A stretch of 64,000 bases of DNA from NCBI RefSeq assembly GCF_026686735.1, contig NZ_CP113432.1, positions 6,065,001 to 6,129,000 on the forward strand, written 5' to 3'. The translations under genes and the position numbers were made by a program. The number at the start of each line of letters is the position of its first letter. The stretch's first letter is position 1. Origin of the DNA: Pseudomonas triclosanedens (GTDB lineage: Bacteria; Pseudomonadota; Gammaproteobacteria; Pseudomonadales; Pseudomonadaceae). This document shows, one piece after another, positions 50,880 to 60,247 of this stretch. The notes under the pieces were generated by a model, which saw only the letters and a list, made by a program, of their open reading frames with translations, had not been told where the DNA came from and searched no databases.

Positions 50880-53720
50880 TCAACGGCCCGCCCGCAGGCG
50901 GGTGGCGAACGCCTCGGCCGCCAGCGGCGGGCTGATCAGGAAGCCCTGGATCTCGTCGCACAGGTGTTCGCGCAGGAATTGCAGTTGCTCGGGCTGCTCC
51001 ACACCTTCGGCGACCACCTTCAACTCCATGCTATGGGCCATCGCGATGATGGCCCGGGTGATCGCGGCATCCTCGCCCTGGGCAGACAGGTCGCGGATGA
51101 ACGTCTGGTCGATCTTCACGTAGTCCACCGGGAAGCGCTTGAGATAACTGAGCGATGAGTAGCCGGTACCGAAATCGTCGATCGCCAGCTTCACGCCCAT
51201 TTCACGCAACTGGCGGAAGGTCGCGGTGACGCTCTCGACGTTGTCCAGCAACTGGCTCTCGGTGAGTTCCAGCTCCAGCAGATTCGGCGGCAGGCCGGTT
51301 TCGTCGAGCACGGTACGCACCAGGCTGACGAGATTGCCTGTGCGCAACTGATGAACCGACAGGTTCACCGATACCCGCAGCTCACCCAGCCCGTCGCGCT
51401 GCCAGCCACGCGCCTGGCGGCAGGCGCGGCGCAGGACGAATTCGCCGATGGCGCCGATCAGTCCGGTTTCCTCGGCCAGCCCGATGAAGTCTCCCGGCGG
51501 CACCATGCCCAGTTCCGGATGATGCCAGCGCACCAGCGCCTCGGCGCTGTCCAGGCAGCCACTCTGCAGGTTCAGCTTGGGCTGGTAGTAGACATCCAGT
51601 TGGCCCTCATCGATAGCCTTGCGCAGCCGGGTTTCCAGTTGCAGGCGCTCCAGGGTGCAGGCCTGCAGGTTGTCGGTGAAGAACTGGAAGGTGTTGCCGC
51701 CCAAGTGCTTGGCATGCTGCATGGCCATGTTCGCCTGGCTCATCAGCGCAGAGATTTCCCGCGCGTTCTCCGGCAGCAGGGCGATACCCAGCGAGGCACT
51801 GAGCACCAGTTCGTGGCCACCCACGGTCATCGGCGTGCGCAGCTTGGCCAGAAGACGGCTGGACAGCCGCGCCAGCGCCGCGAGGCTGGCATAGGAATCG
51901 ATCAGAATGGCGAACTCATCGCCGGACAGCCGCGCGATGGTGTCGGCCTCAGGGACGGTCTGGGTCATGCGCCGCGCCATCTGCCGCAGTAGCTGGTCGG
52001 CGACTTCATGGCCGAGGCTGTCGTTGAGCAGCTTGAAGCGATCGAGGTCAATCAGCAGCAGCGCCAGCCCGCGGCCCTCCTGGCGGGCACGCTGGCCGGC
52101 CTCGTGCAGGCGCTCCTTGAACAGGCTGCGGTTGGCCAGCCCGGTGAGCTCGTCGTAATGCGACAGGTAGCGCAGGCGCTCTTCGGCATCGCGGCGGGCA
52201 GTGAGGTCGGCGAAGAAGCCGACGACCTGGGCGACCTGCCCACGGCTGTCGCGCACAACGTTGAGCTGCAGCCACTGGGGATAGAGTTCGCCGTTCTTGC
52301 GCGTCTCGATCAGCTCGCCCTGCCAGGTACCCTGGCGCTCCAGCTCGGCGCGGATCGACTGGTAGCGTCGCAGGGTTTCCGGCGAGCCCATCAGCAGGCT
52401 GACGTTGCGCCCCAGTACATCTTCGCGACGGTAGCCGGTGAGGCGGGTGAAGGCTTCGTTGATGGCGATCAGGCGGTAATCCGGGTCGAGAATGATGATG
52501 CCTTCGCTGGCTGCCTCGAACACCGTGGCGGCCAGGCGCTGCTCCTCTTCACGCAGCTTGCGGGTGGAGATGTCGCAGCGGGTGCCGACCATCCGCGTGA
52601 CCTTGCCCAGCCTGTCGCGCGCCATCACCCGGCCGCGGTCCTCGACCCAGACCCAGTGCCCATCGGCATGGCGCACGCGGTATTCGATGCGGTAGCCATC
52701 GGTGCGGCCCTTGAGGTGCTCCACCAGCGCGCGGCGCAGCAGCGGCAGGTCGTCCGGGTGCAGGCGCGGGCGCAGGTCGTTGCGCACGCTCTTCACCGAA
52801 GCCTGGGTGATCCCGAAGATCTCCTCCAGGTGCGAGTGGTGGACTTCATCCGTGACCAGGTCCCAATCCCACAACCCCAGTTCGCTGGCCTCCAGCGCCA
52901 GCGCCAGGCGCGCCTCGGTGTGGCTGAGCTGCGCGCTGCCCGCCTCCACCCGCGCCTGCAGGGCATCGCGGGCGTGGCGCAGCTCGCGCTCGGCACGGCG
53001 ACGCTGCTCCACTTCACGCTCCAGGTCCTGGTTCAGCGCTTCGGTCTGGCTATTGGCGTGCTCCAGGTGCGCCACCAGTGCCTGGGCCTGGAAACGCCGC
53101 AACAGGCCGGAGTGGACCACCCGGTGGATTTGCCAGGCCACCACCAGCAGCGCCGCCAGAAGGATTACTCCCAGCAGGCCCCAGCCCTGTTGCAGCGGAT
53201 TGTCACTGAGCAGCAGGTAGGCGATGGAAGGGAACAGACAGGGCAAGGCAAAAGTGAGGAATGCCGGCAGGCTGACCGCGTAGGCGACGCTGGCCGAGAG
53301 AATGGCGGCGGCGATCAGCCCGAACACCAGCGATTGCTGGAGGAAGGCATCGGCCGGCACCAGCGCAATGGCGGCGAACGCCAGGGTCAGGCCGGACGCG
53401 CCGGCGCCGAACAGGAAGGTCCGCTGCCAGTGCGGGCTGGCCTGGCGCTCGGGGGATGCGGCATGGAACGCAGAAACCTGGATAAGCCGCAACACAGCCA
53501 GCAGGACCAGCCAGATCAGCCAGCCGGCCAGTACCCCGCTATCCTGTCCCCCCCACAGCAGGGCGGCGCAGGCCAGACCGTTGAGCAGCATCAGCAGGGT
53601 AGGAATCCGGGACCCCTGATACAGCAGGCGCGTGCGTTCGACGGCGATTTCATGAGCATACTGCTGGCGGATGTCGGCATGACTGACCGGCACCGCCGAA
53701 GGCTCTACATAAGCGGTCAT
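50880..53720 (-). CDS. Membrane-bound PAS-PAS-GGDEF-EAL protein (cyclic-di-GMP turnover)
   Basis: 946 aa. Residues 38-200: about six membrane helices. 215-265: coiled coil. 272-388: PAS/PAC (LWDWDLVTDEVHHSHLEEIFG; YRVRHADGHWVWVEDRG). 395-510: second PAS (AASEGIIILDPDYRLIAINEAFTRLTGYRREDVLG). 515-680: GGDEF with the signature as LSGDEF (599-603 SGDEF). 690-946: EAL with EALVRW (Glu727), NLS, ELTES, IDDFGTGYSSL and AEGVE intact. The EAL part looks catalytically complete, so phosphodiesterase activity is likely; diguanylate cyclase activity is uncertain because of the Ser. The ATG at 53720 (MTAYVEPSAVPV) is preferred to the upstream in-frame ATG at 53855. Equivalent genes precede uvrD in other Pseudomonas. 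Confidence 0.9.
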   Translation of the reverse strand: MTAYVEPSAVPVSHADIRQQYAHEIAVERTRLLYQGSRIPTLLMLLNGLACAALLWGGQDSGVLAGWLIWLVLLAVLRLIQVSAFHAASPERQASPHWQRTFLFGAGASGLTLAFAAIALVPADAFLQQSLVFGLIAAAILSASVAYAVSLPAFLTFALPCLFPSIAYLLLSDNPLQQGWGLLGVILLAALLVVAWQIHRVVHSGLLRRFQAQALVAHLEHANSQTEALNQDLEREVEQRRRAERELRHARDALQARVEAGSAQLSHTEARLALALEASELGLWDWDLVTDEVHHSHLEEIFGITQASVKSVRNDLRPRLHPDDLPLLRRALVEHLKGRTDGYRIEYRVRHADGHWVWVEDRGRVMARDRLGKVTRMVGTRCDISTRKLREEEQRLAATVFEAASEGIIILDPDYRLIAINEAFTRLTGYRREDVLGRNVSLLMGSPETLRRYQSIRAELERQGTWQGELIETRKNGELYPQWLQLNVVRDSRGQVAQVVGFFADLTARRDAEERLRYLSHYDELTGLANRSLFKERLHEAGQRARQEGRGLALLLIDLDRFKLLNDSLGHEVADQLLRQMARRMTQTVPEADTIARLSGDEFAILIDSYASLAALARLSSRLLAKLRTPMTVGGHELVLSASLGIALLPENAREISALMSQANMAMQHAKHLGGNTFQFFTDNLQACTLERLQLETRLRKAIDEGQLDVYYQPKLNLQSGCLDSAEALVRWHHPELGMVPPGDFIGLAEETGLIGAIGEFVLRRACRQARGWQRDGLGELRVSVNLSVHQLRTGNLVSLVRTVLDETGLPPNLLELELTESQLLDNVESVTATFRQLREMGVKLAIDDFGTGYSSLSYLKRFPVDYVKIDQTFIRDLSAQGEDAAITRAIIAMAHSMELKVVAEGVEQPEQLQFLREHLCDEIQGFLISPPLAAEAFATRLRAGR

Positions 53721-54174
53721 AGGCGTTTTTCTTGTAGGTTCTGGGCCTAAGCGTCGGCGGAGCATAACCGAGGACAAACCTTTGCTAACAGCATCACAGA
53801 TGGCAAATAGCCGGCTGCCCGCCCAACTTTCGTCGGGAATCCGTCGAATGGTCATGCGCCACGCCCAGGCGCAGAACCTCTGCCCAGCCGTTACGGATCA
53901 ACCGACGGCACGTCGGAACCAGCGGCTATTGGCCTGCCGTTGATGCGCACGTCACCACTGGCCCGCACTCCGTCCTCGCCAATAGGCAATCGTGCGGTTC
54001 AGATGGGCGTCGGCGCTCTCGATGCCGCCCGGCCAGAGCTGCGACTCCAGGCAGAAACGGCCCGCGGCCCGAATTCCAAACCAGAAGATCTCGCCGGCAC
54101 TCGAACAGAGTCGCAGCAGCCAGACAGCGGACTGGTTTGCCGGGGTTTTCCCCCCACCGGTAGAATGCCGCTCC
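53721..54174. other. Divergent gap between the GGDEF-EAL gene and uvrD (454 bp)
   Basis: No gene or strong hairpin seen. Promoters for both genes must be here. No LexA-type CTGT-N8-ACAG site was found near uvrD by eye. Short unidentified open frames in 53926-54170 lack family motifs. Confidence 0.5.
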
Positions 54175-56355
54175 ATGAATGATGACCTCTCCCTCCTGCT
54201 CAACTCCCTCAACGACCCGCAGCGCCAGGCCGTAGCCGCCCCGCTGGGACGCCAGCGCGTGCTCGCCGGCGCCGGGTCCGGCAAGACCCGCGTACTGGTG
54301 CACCGCATCGCCTGGCTGATCCAGGTGGAGCGCGCCTCGCCGCACAGCATCCTGGCCGTGACCTTCACCAACAAGGCCGCCGCCGAGATGCGCGCGCGGA
54401 TCGAGCAGTTGCTGGGGATCAACCCGGCGGGCATGTGGGTCGGCACCTTCCACGGCCTGGCCCACCGCCTGCTGCGCGCGCACTGGCAGGAAGCCAACCT
54501 GCCGGAGAACTTCCAGATCCTCGACAGCGACGACCAGTTGCGCCTGGTCAAGCGCGTGGTGCGCGAGCTGGGCCTCGACGAGCAGCGCTGGCCGCCGCGC
54601 CAGGCGCAGTGGTTCATCAACGGGCAGAAGGACGAGGGCAATCGCCCGCAGAATATCCAGGCCGGCGGCGACCTGTACCTGTCGACCATGGTCAGCATCT
54701 ACCAGGCCTACGAAGAGGCCTGCGCCCGCGCCGGCGTCGTGGACTTCGCCGAGCTGCTGCTGCGCTCGCTGGACCTCTGGCGTGATCGCCCGAGCCTGCT
54801 TGAGCACTACCAGCGGCGCTTCCGCCACATCCTGGTGGACGAGTTCCAGGACACCAACGCCGTGCAGTACGCCTGGCTGCGCTTCCTCGCCAAGGGCGGC
54901 GAAAGCCTGATGGTGGTGGGCGACGACGATCAGTCGATCTACGGCTGGCGCGGCGCGAAAATCGAGAACATCCAGCACTTCGCCGATGATTTCGCAGGCA
55001 CCGAGGACATCCGCCTGGAGCAGAACTACCGCTCCACCGCCACCATCCTCAAGGCCGCCAACGCGCTGATCGCCAACAACAGCGGACGCCTGGGCAAGGA
55101 GCTGTGGACCGACGGCGTGGACGGCGACCCCATCACCCTCTATGCCGGCTTCAACGAGCACGACGAGGCGCGCTACATCGTCGAGACCATCGAGGATGCC
55201 CTGCGCAAGGATGGTTTGAAGCGCAGCGAAATCGCCATTCTGTACCGCTCCAACGCCCAGTCCCGCGTACTGGAAGAGGCGCTGTTGCGGGAAAAGATTC
55301 CCTACCGCATCTACGGCGGCCAGCGCTTCTTCGAGCGCGCCGAGATCAAGAACGCCCTGGCCTACCTGCGCCTGATCCGCCTGCGCGACGACGACGCCGC
55401 GCTGGAGCGGGTGATCAACGTGCCGCCGCGCGGCATTGGCGAGAAGACCGTAGAGGCGATCCGCAACGCCGCGCGCCTGAATGGTACGTCGATGTGGCGG
55501 GCGATCAACGACGTGATCGCCGCCAAGGCCGTCGCCGGCCGCGCCGCCAGTGCGCTCAATGGTTTCCTGGAAACCGTCGACCTGCTGGCCGTGAAGGTCG
55601 AAGGCATGCCGCTGCATCAGATGACTCAGATCGTCATCGAACAGTCCGGGCTGATCACCTACCACAAGGAAGAAAAGGGCGAGAAAGGCCAGGCCCGGGT
55701 GGAAAACCTGGAAGAACTGGTCAGCGCCGCACGCGCCTTCGAAACCCCGGACGACGAGGACACCCCACCGCTGGTGGCTTTCCTCGACCACACCGCGCTG
55801 GAGTCCGGCGACACCCAGGCCGATGCCTTCGAAGACAGCGTGCAACTGATGACCCTGCACAGCGCCAAGGGTCTGGAATTCCCGCTGGTGTTCCTGGCCG
55901 GCATGGAAGAAGGGCTGTTCCCGCACAAGATGAGCCTGGAAGAACCCGGCCGTCTGGAGGAGGAGCGCCGCCTGGCTTACGTCGGCATCACCCGCGCCAT
56001 GCAGCGCCTGGTGATGACCTACGCGGAAACCCGCCGCCTGTATGGCAGCGAGACCTACAACAAGGTGTCGCGCTTCGTTCGCGAGATCCCACCGAGCCTA
56101 ATCCAGGAAGTGCGCCTGTCCAACTCGGTGAGCCGTCCCCTGTCGGGCAACCAGCGCAGCGGCAACCTGTTCAGCGGCGCAAGCGTGCCGGACACCCCGT
56201 TCAGCCTCGGCCAGTCCGTGCGCCACCCGCTGTTCGGCGACGGCGTGATCCTCAACTTCGAAGGCTCCGGCGCCCAGGCTCGGGTGCAGGTGAACTTCGA
56301 CAGCGAGGGCAGCAAGTGGCTGATGATGGGTTACGCGAAACTGGAGGCCATCTAG
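54175..56355 (+). CDS. uvrD: DNA helicase II UvrD
   Basis: 726-aa superfamily 1A 3'-5' helicase for nucleotide excision and mismatch repair. Motif I is AGAGSGKTRVLVHR (Lys37), motif II VDEFQDTN, motif III GDDDQSIYGWRGA, motif IV EQNYRST, motif V TLHSAKGLEF, motif VI YVGITRAMQRL. The C-terminal tail ends with the Tudor-like SLGQSVRHPLFGDGVILNFEG...VNFDSEGSKWLMMGYAKLEAI that binds RNA polymerase in UvrD/PcrA. The ATG at 54175 gives the family length. The gene ends in a perfect palindrome overlapping its stop codon. Confidence 0.97.
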   Translation: MNDDLSLLLNSLNDPQRQAVAAPLGRQRVLAGAGSGKTRVLVHRIAWLIQVERASPHSILAVTFTNKAAAEMRARIEQLLGINPAGMWVGTFHGLAHRLLRAHWQEANLPENFQILDSDDQLRLVKRVVRELGLDEQRWPPRQAQWFINGQKDEGNRPQNIQAGGDLYLSTMVSIYQAYEEACARAGVVDFAELLLRSLDLWRDRPSLLEHYQRRFRHILVDEFQDTNAVQYAWLRFLAKGGESLMVVGDDDQSIYGWRGAKIENIQHFADDFAGTEDIRLEQNYRSTATILKAANALIANNSGRLGKELWTDGVDGDPITLYAGFNEHDEARYIVETIEDALRKDGLKRSEIAILYRSNAQSRVLEEALLREKIPYRIYGGQRFFERAEIKNALAYLRLIRLRDDDAALERVINVPPRGIGEKTVEAIRNAARLNGTSMWRAINDVIAAKAVAGRAASALNGFLETVDLLAVKVEGMPLHQMTQIVIEQSGLITYHKEEKGEKGQARVENLEELVSAARAFETPDDEDTPPLVAFLDHTALESGDTQADAFEDSVQLMTLHSAKGLEFPLVFLAGMEEGLFPHKMSLEEPGRLEEERRLAYVGITRAMQRLVMTYAETRRLYGSETYNKVSRFVREIPPSLIQEVRLSNSVSRPLSGNQRSGNLFSGASVPDTPFSLGQSVRHPLFGDGVILNFEGSGAQARVQVNFDSEGSKWLMMGYAKLEAI

Positions 56356-56363
56356 GCCTCCAG
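56341..56363. terminator. Palindrome overlapping the uvrD stop, shared with the convergent sulfatase gene
   Basis: CTGGAGGCC (56341-56349) and GGCCTCCAG (56355-56363) flank ATCTA; the uvrD TAG is in the loop edge. No U-run, so probably a 3' end structure or weak bidirectional terminator in the 13-bp convergent gap. Confidence 0.5.
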
Positions 56364-56368
56364 CGTTC

Positions 56369-58270
56369 TCAGCGCTTCAGCGGCGCCGGGCAGAGCGCCG
56401 TCTGCATGTCGGCGACGCGATAGCCGTCCTGCTCGGGCAACAGGTACTTGCCCATCAGCAGCGGCTGGCCGATCCGCCCGCCGAAGCGCTGCCCACCACT
56501 GGCGGTGGAGCCGATGTAGGTCGGCTGCGCCATCGCTTCCACACTGAAGTTGCGCGGCATCGGCTGGTCCGCGGCGAGCACCTGCCTGCCGTTCAGGTAA
56601 ACCCGCAACTGGCCCTGCTCCGGCCCGGGGAACGGGAAGGCGGATGCCGGCTTGACGTTGAAGCTGGTGATCAGCCCGTTGCAGCCCTCGCGCCAGTTCA
56701 GCGGCTCGCTGCGGAAGCTGCCGGAGCCGTGGGTGACCACCAGGCGGCCCTGCTCCAGGGCCAGGCGCCAGATGCCAGGCTGCTCAGCCAGTACCTGCGG
56801 GGCGGGGCTCAGATTGCGCGTCAGCGCCAGGCCAAGGCTGTAGGCACCGAATACCGGCGAACGCTGGAAGTCACGCCCGCTGAGAAAGGCCGGCGCGGCA
56901 CCGATGGCGGGGTGCCATTGCAGCGGAATCGGCCGTGCGCGGCGCTCCCAGTCGCGAATCAGCGAAGACGCTTCCTCCCGGCTGAATGGCGTGTCCTGCG
57001 GCGCGGCGGCAGCGGCGCTGCCGATCGGCCCGGTCAGCGGACGGTTGAAGAACTGGTTGAACAGGTCGCGGTAGAACAGCCCGCGGCCTTGTAGATGGCC
57101 GGAATAGGTCATGCCCCAGGTCATCACATCCGCCGCCCAGTACAGCGCATCCACCTTCGGCAACGGCGTGCCGTCGCGCAGTTGCGGCGACAGATCGCGG
57201 CCCATCAGCCCCGCAGGCGCCGTGCCGCCAACCATGCCGACCAGCGTGGGATAGATATCGGTGATATGCGAGATGCCGGCCACGTCGCGGGCATTGGTGT
57301 GCCCCGGCCAGATCATCATCAGCGGCGCACGCACTCCGCCTTCGAAGTAGGTGGCCTTGGTGCCGCTCAGGGGATAGTTGCTGTCGCGCGCGATATTCGG
57401 GCTGCCGTTGTCGCTGGTGAATACGATCAGCGTATTGTCCAGTTGCCCGGAGCGCTTGAGCGCGTCGAGCAGCCGCGCCACGTTGTGATCGAGCTGCTTG
57501 AGCACCGCGAGGTAGCGCCCAGCGTCGGTATCGGGGTACTGCCGGCGGAATTCCTCGGAGGGCTCGAACGGATGGTGCGGCGACAGCAGCCAGAGGTTGA
57601 TGAACCACGGCTTGCCGTCCGCCCGCCCCTTGTCGATGAGGGACACGGCCTGGTCGGTCAGCAGGTCATCGAGCTGGCCCTTGTACTGCACGGGCGGGCC
57701 GTCGTCGCGCTCCAGCCAGGGATCGTAGAAGGTCGGCTTGCGGCGCACGAGCACGCCATTGGCATCCGGCCCCTTCAGGACGAAGTGGTTGAGCATGCCG
57801 AACCAGTCGTCGAAGCCCTGGTGGTTGGGGCGAATCTGCAGGTATTCCAACCCTTCGCCGACATGCCACTTGCCCAGGTGATGAGTGCTGTAGCCCAGCG
57901 AGCGCAGCGACTTGGGCAGCGTCTCGAGGTCGGGCGAAAGCCCCAGGCCGTCCGGCTCGAAGCCAATGCTCACCGGGGCGCGGCCGGTCAGCAGCGCGGC
58001 GCGGCTGACCGAGCACGTGCTGTCCGTGTAATGCTGGCGGAAGCGCAGCGCCTGGGTGCTCAACTGATCCAGCGTCGGGGTCGGCGCCTGGCCATCGCCC
58101 CAGGAAGCGATATCGTTGTTGCCCAGATCGTCGGCCAGGATGAACAGAATGTTCGGCCGGGCAGATTGATCCTGAGCATTGCTCACGGAGAACGTGGCAA
58201 GCAGAATCAGCCACGCAACGGCAAGTCGGGTAGTGAGCGCGCCTGTCGCTCGCTTGGATAAGAACAACAT
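56369..58270 (-). CDS. Sulfatase-family protein with CSVSR in place of CxPxR
   Basis: 633 aa. Signal peptide to about residue 32 (MLFLSKRATGALTTRLAVAW, LILLATFSVSNA). Alkaline-phosphatase-fold sulfatase motifs: RPNILFILADDLGNND (metal Asp47, Asp48), HLGKWHVGE, NLWLLSPHHPFEP and FTSDNGSPNI. The residue converted to formylglycine should be Cys86 in STCSVSRAALLTGR; Val88 replaces the proline of the CxPxR signature. A C-terminal region (about 500-633) forms a lectin-like beta-sandwich. It would act on a sulfate or phosphate ester in the periplasm; substrate unknown. No maturase gene is in the window. The ATG at 58270 is only 3 bp from a possible GTG start of the divergent oxygenase. Confidence 0.85.
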   Translation of the reverse strand: MLFLSKRATGALTTRLAVAWLILLATFSVSNAQDQSARPNILFILADDLGNNDIASWGDGQAPTPTLDQLSTQALRFRQHYTDSTCSVSRAALLTGRAPVSIGFEPDGLGLSPDLETLPKSLRSLGYSTHHLGKWHVGEGLEYLQIRPNHQGFDDWFGMLNHFVLKGPDANGVLVRRKPTFYDPWLERDDGPPVQYKGQLDDLLTDQAVSLIDKGRADGKPWFINLWLLSPHHPFEPSEEFRRQYPDTDAGRYLAVLKQLDHNVARLLDALKRSGQLDNTLIVFTSDNGSPNIARDSNYPLSGTKATYFEGGVRAPLMMIWPGHTNARDVAGISHITDIYPTLVGMVGGTAPAGLMGRDLSPQLRDGTPLPKVDALYWAADVMTWGMTYSGHLQGRGLFYRDLFNQFFNRPLTGPIGSAAAAAPQDTPFSREEASSLIRDWERRARPIPLQWHPAIGAAPAFLSGRDFQRSPVFGAYSLGLALTRNLSPAPQVLAEQPGIWRLALEQGRLVVTHGSGSFRSEPLNWREGCNGLITSFNVKPASAFPFPGPEQGQLRVYLNGRQVLAADQPMPRNFSVEAMAQPTYIGSTASGGQRFGGRIGQPLLMGKYLLPEQDGYRVADMQTALCPAPLKR

Positions 58271-58288
58271 TCAGTGAATTCCCGAAAA

Positions 58289-59080
58289 ATGCTTAAGAAG
58301 CTTTTCACCCCAAAGAGCACGAGCGATGCCGGCGCCCCCGCGAACGGCCTGCTGCTGGACTACCCGGCGCTGATGGCACGGGTGGTCGAACAATCGCCGC
58401 AATATGCCAGCAACACCCCTTTCCCGCACATCGTCATCGACGACTTCCTGCCGGCCTCGACCATCGGCCGCCTGCTGGAGGAATACCCCCGCGACCAGGC
58501 CGACCCGATGTGGAACGATGCGACCCACGCGGACAAGACCAGTGGCGAGTACGTGCAGAAGGACAAGCGCAACATCCGCGACCCGCTGCGCATGCCCCCG
58601 GCGTACCGCCAGTTGTTCTGGGAGCTGAACTCGCATGGTTTCCTCGAATACCTCTCGCACCTGAGCGGCATCGCCAACCTGATCCCCGACCCCAACCTGC
58701 GCGGCGCCGGCATTCACCAGATCGCGCGCGGCGGATTCCTCAAGGTCCACACCGACTTCACCACGCACCGTGACTTCGGCCTGGATCGCCGCCTCAACGT
58801 GCTGATCTACCTGAACGAGGAGTGGCCCGACTCCTATGGCGGCCATCTGGAACTGTGGGACCCGGCCATGAGCGGGCCACCCAAGCGGGTGCTGCCGATC
58901 CTCAACCGCTGCGTGGTATTCAGCACGACGTCCACCTCGTTCCACGGCCATCCGCTGCCGCTGACCTGCCCCGATGGTGTGTACCGCCGCTCCCTGGCGC
59001 TGTACTACTACACCAACGGCCGCCCGGCCGGCGAGGCAGAGCCGGGATTCGCCACGCACTGGCGCGACCTGCCGGCCTGA
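58289..59080 (+). CDS. 2-oxoglutarate/Fe(II)-dependent oxygenase (prolyl 4-hydroxylase-like)
   Basis: 263 aa from the ATG at 58289 (MLKKLFTPKSTSDAG); a GTG at 58274 would add 5 residues. The double-stranded beta-helix has the iron triad His154-x-Asp156 (KVHTDF) and His219 (SFHGHPLP), with Arg234 (VYRRSLALYYY) as the 2-oxoglutarate anchor. RGGFLKVHTDF...RRLNVLIYLNEEWPDSYGGHLELWD matches 2OG oxygenases found in glycan and peptide-modification clusters. No good ribosome site precedes either start. Cytoplasmic. The substrate may be a sugar or a protein hydroxylated before export; context suggests the surface-glycan locus. Confidence 0.85.
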   Translation: MLKKLFTPKSTSDAGAPANGLLLDYPALMARVVEQSPQYASNTPFPHIVIDDFLPASTIGRLLEEYPRDQADPMWNDATHADKTSGEYVQKDKRNIRDPLRMPPAYRQLFWELNSHGFLEYLSHLSGIANLIPDPNLRGAGIHQIARGGFLKVHTDFTTHRDFGLDRRLNVLIYLNEEWPDSYGGHLELWDPAMSGPPKRVLPILNRCVVFSTTSTSFHGHPLPLTCPDGVYRRSLALYYYTNGRPAGEAEPGFATHWRDLPA

Positions 59081-59086
59081 CACCTC

Positions 59087-60241
59087 TCAGGCGTCCGCCG
59101 CGCGGCGCGCCCAGGGCGCGCGCGCGGAGAAGGTCGCCAGATGCGACTTCAGGCGCAGGAACGGCGTTTCCACCAGTCGATAGCTGAGCCATGCCAGGCC
59201 CCACGACGCCAGCAGGCTGAAGCCGATGCGCAGCAGGTAGGCGCTGGTGTGGGTCTCGAACTCCAGGCCGGCGGCCCGGAGCGGGTAGAGGCAGTAGAAC
59301 TGGACCGGCACGTGGATCAGGTACAGCGAATAGGAAATCCGCCCGAAATGATCCAGCAGCGGGTTGACCAGCACGACCTTGCTGCGCCAGTCGAACGCCA
59401 GCAGCCCGAGCATCACACCGCCCCATAGCAGCGCCTCGATGTTGTGGTACATCGGCAGCGCCTGCAGCGCATTGCGCTCGCCGGTCAGCGAGAACCAGAA
59501 CCACAGGCGGCCCAGCGCCAGGAGGCAGGCAAGCACCACGACCCCGGCGATAAGCGGGCGCCGTGCCAGCCGGTTCTGCCACGCGGACAGGTTGAACATC
59601 GCGCAGGCAGCGCCCACCAGGAAGGCGCCGCCACGGCCGAACAGCGAGTTCTCCCACGGGTTGAGCTGCGACAGCCAGCCCGGCGAATGGAACAGGTACA
59701 GGTGCGCGCCCAGCCAGGCGAGCAGCCCGCCGGCCGCCAGCCAGCGGCCAAGGCGATAGCGCAGCAGCCACATCAGCCACGGCAGCAGCAGATAGAACTG
59801 CACTTCCGTACACAGCGACCACCAGGGCACGCTGAAGGGGAACACCTGGAAGCCGATGGGAACGAACAGCAGCGCCTTGAACGCGGCGACCTTCTGCGTC
59901 ATGCCCCAGGCAACGAACACCGCCGCGTAGTAGAGCGGCACGATGCGGAAGAAGCGCGCCCAGTAGAAGCGCCGGATGCTCACCTCGCGGCCGGTGCGCA
60001 GGCCGTCCAGGAATGGCCGCGAGAGCAGGAAGCCGCTGAGCACGAAGAACAGCGTGACGCCGGTATTGCCGCCGCCCAGCAGCGTCACCCAGAACGGATT
60101 GTCCGGGCGCACCGCAAGGTTGAGAATGCCGAAGTAGTGGAACCCCACCACCAGCAGGATCGCCCAGCCTCGCAGCGACTCCAGCTCCGGCATGTAGCTG
60201 GCTGGCTGCCGCAGTCCCTCGCGGCCATCCGACGAAGTCAT
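59087..60241 (-). CDS. Acyltransferase-3 family membrane protein (OafA/YrhL-like)
   Basis: 384 aa, about ten membrane helices. Family marks: N-terminal LESLRGWAILLVVGFHYFGILNL, with the His used by OafA-type enzymes; GNTGVTLFFVLSGFLLSRPFL; RFYWARFFRIVPLYYAAVFV; VPWWSLCTEVQFYLLLPWLMWLL; GRISYSLYLIHVPVQFY. These proteins O-acetylate or acylate surface polysaccharides. It ends 6 bp from the convergent oxygenase gene, and its ATG is 6 bp from the methyltransferase stop, so it is the last gene of the locus operon. Confidence 0.88.
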   Translation of the reverse strand: MTSSDGREGLRQPASYMPELESLRGWAILLVVGFHYFGILNLAVRPDNPFWVTLLGGGNTGVTLFFVLSGFLLSRPFLDGLRTGREVSIRRFYWARFFRIVPLYYAAVFVAWGMTQKVAAFKALLFVPIGFQVFPFSVPWWSLCTEVQFYLLLPWLMWLLRYRLGRWLAAGGLLAWLGAHLYLFHSPGWLSQLNPWENSLFGRGGAFLVGAACAMFNLSAWQNRLARRPLIAGVVVLACLLALGRLWFWFSLTGERNALQALPMYHNIEALLWGGVMLGLLAFDWRSKVVLVNPLLDHFGRISYSLYLIHVPVQFYCLYPLRAAGLEFETHTSAYLLRIGFSLLASWGLAWLSYRLVETPFLRLKSHLATFSARAPWARRAADA

Positions 60242-60247
60242 GCGCGA

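Noticed and set aside
53926..54170. Short open frames upstream of uvrD, including one antisense reading with a plausible start near 54174
   Set aside because: No recognisable family, no conserved ribosome site; could be a relic but not supportable.
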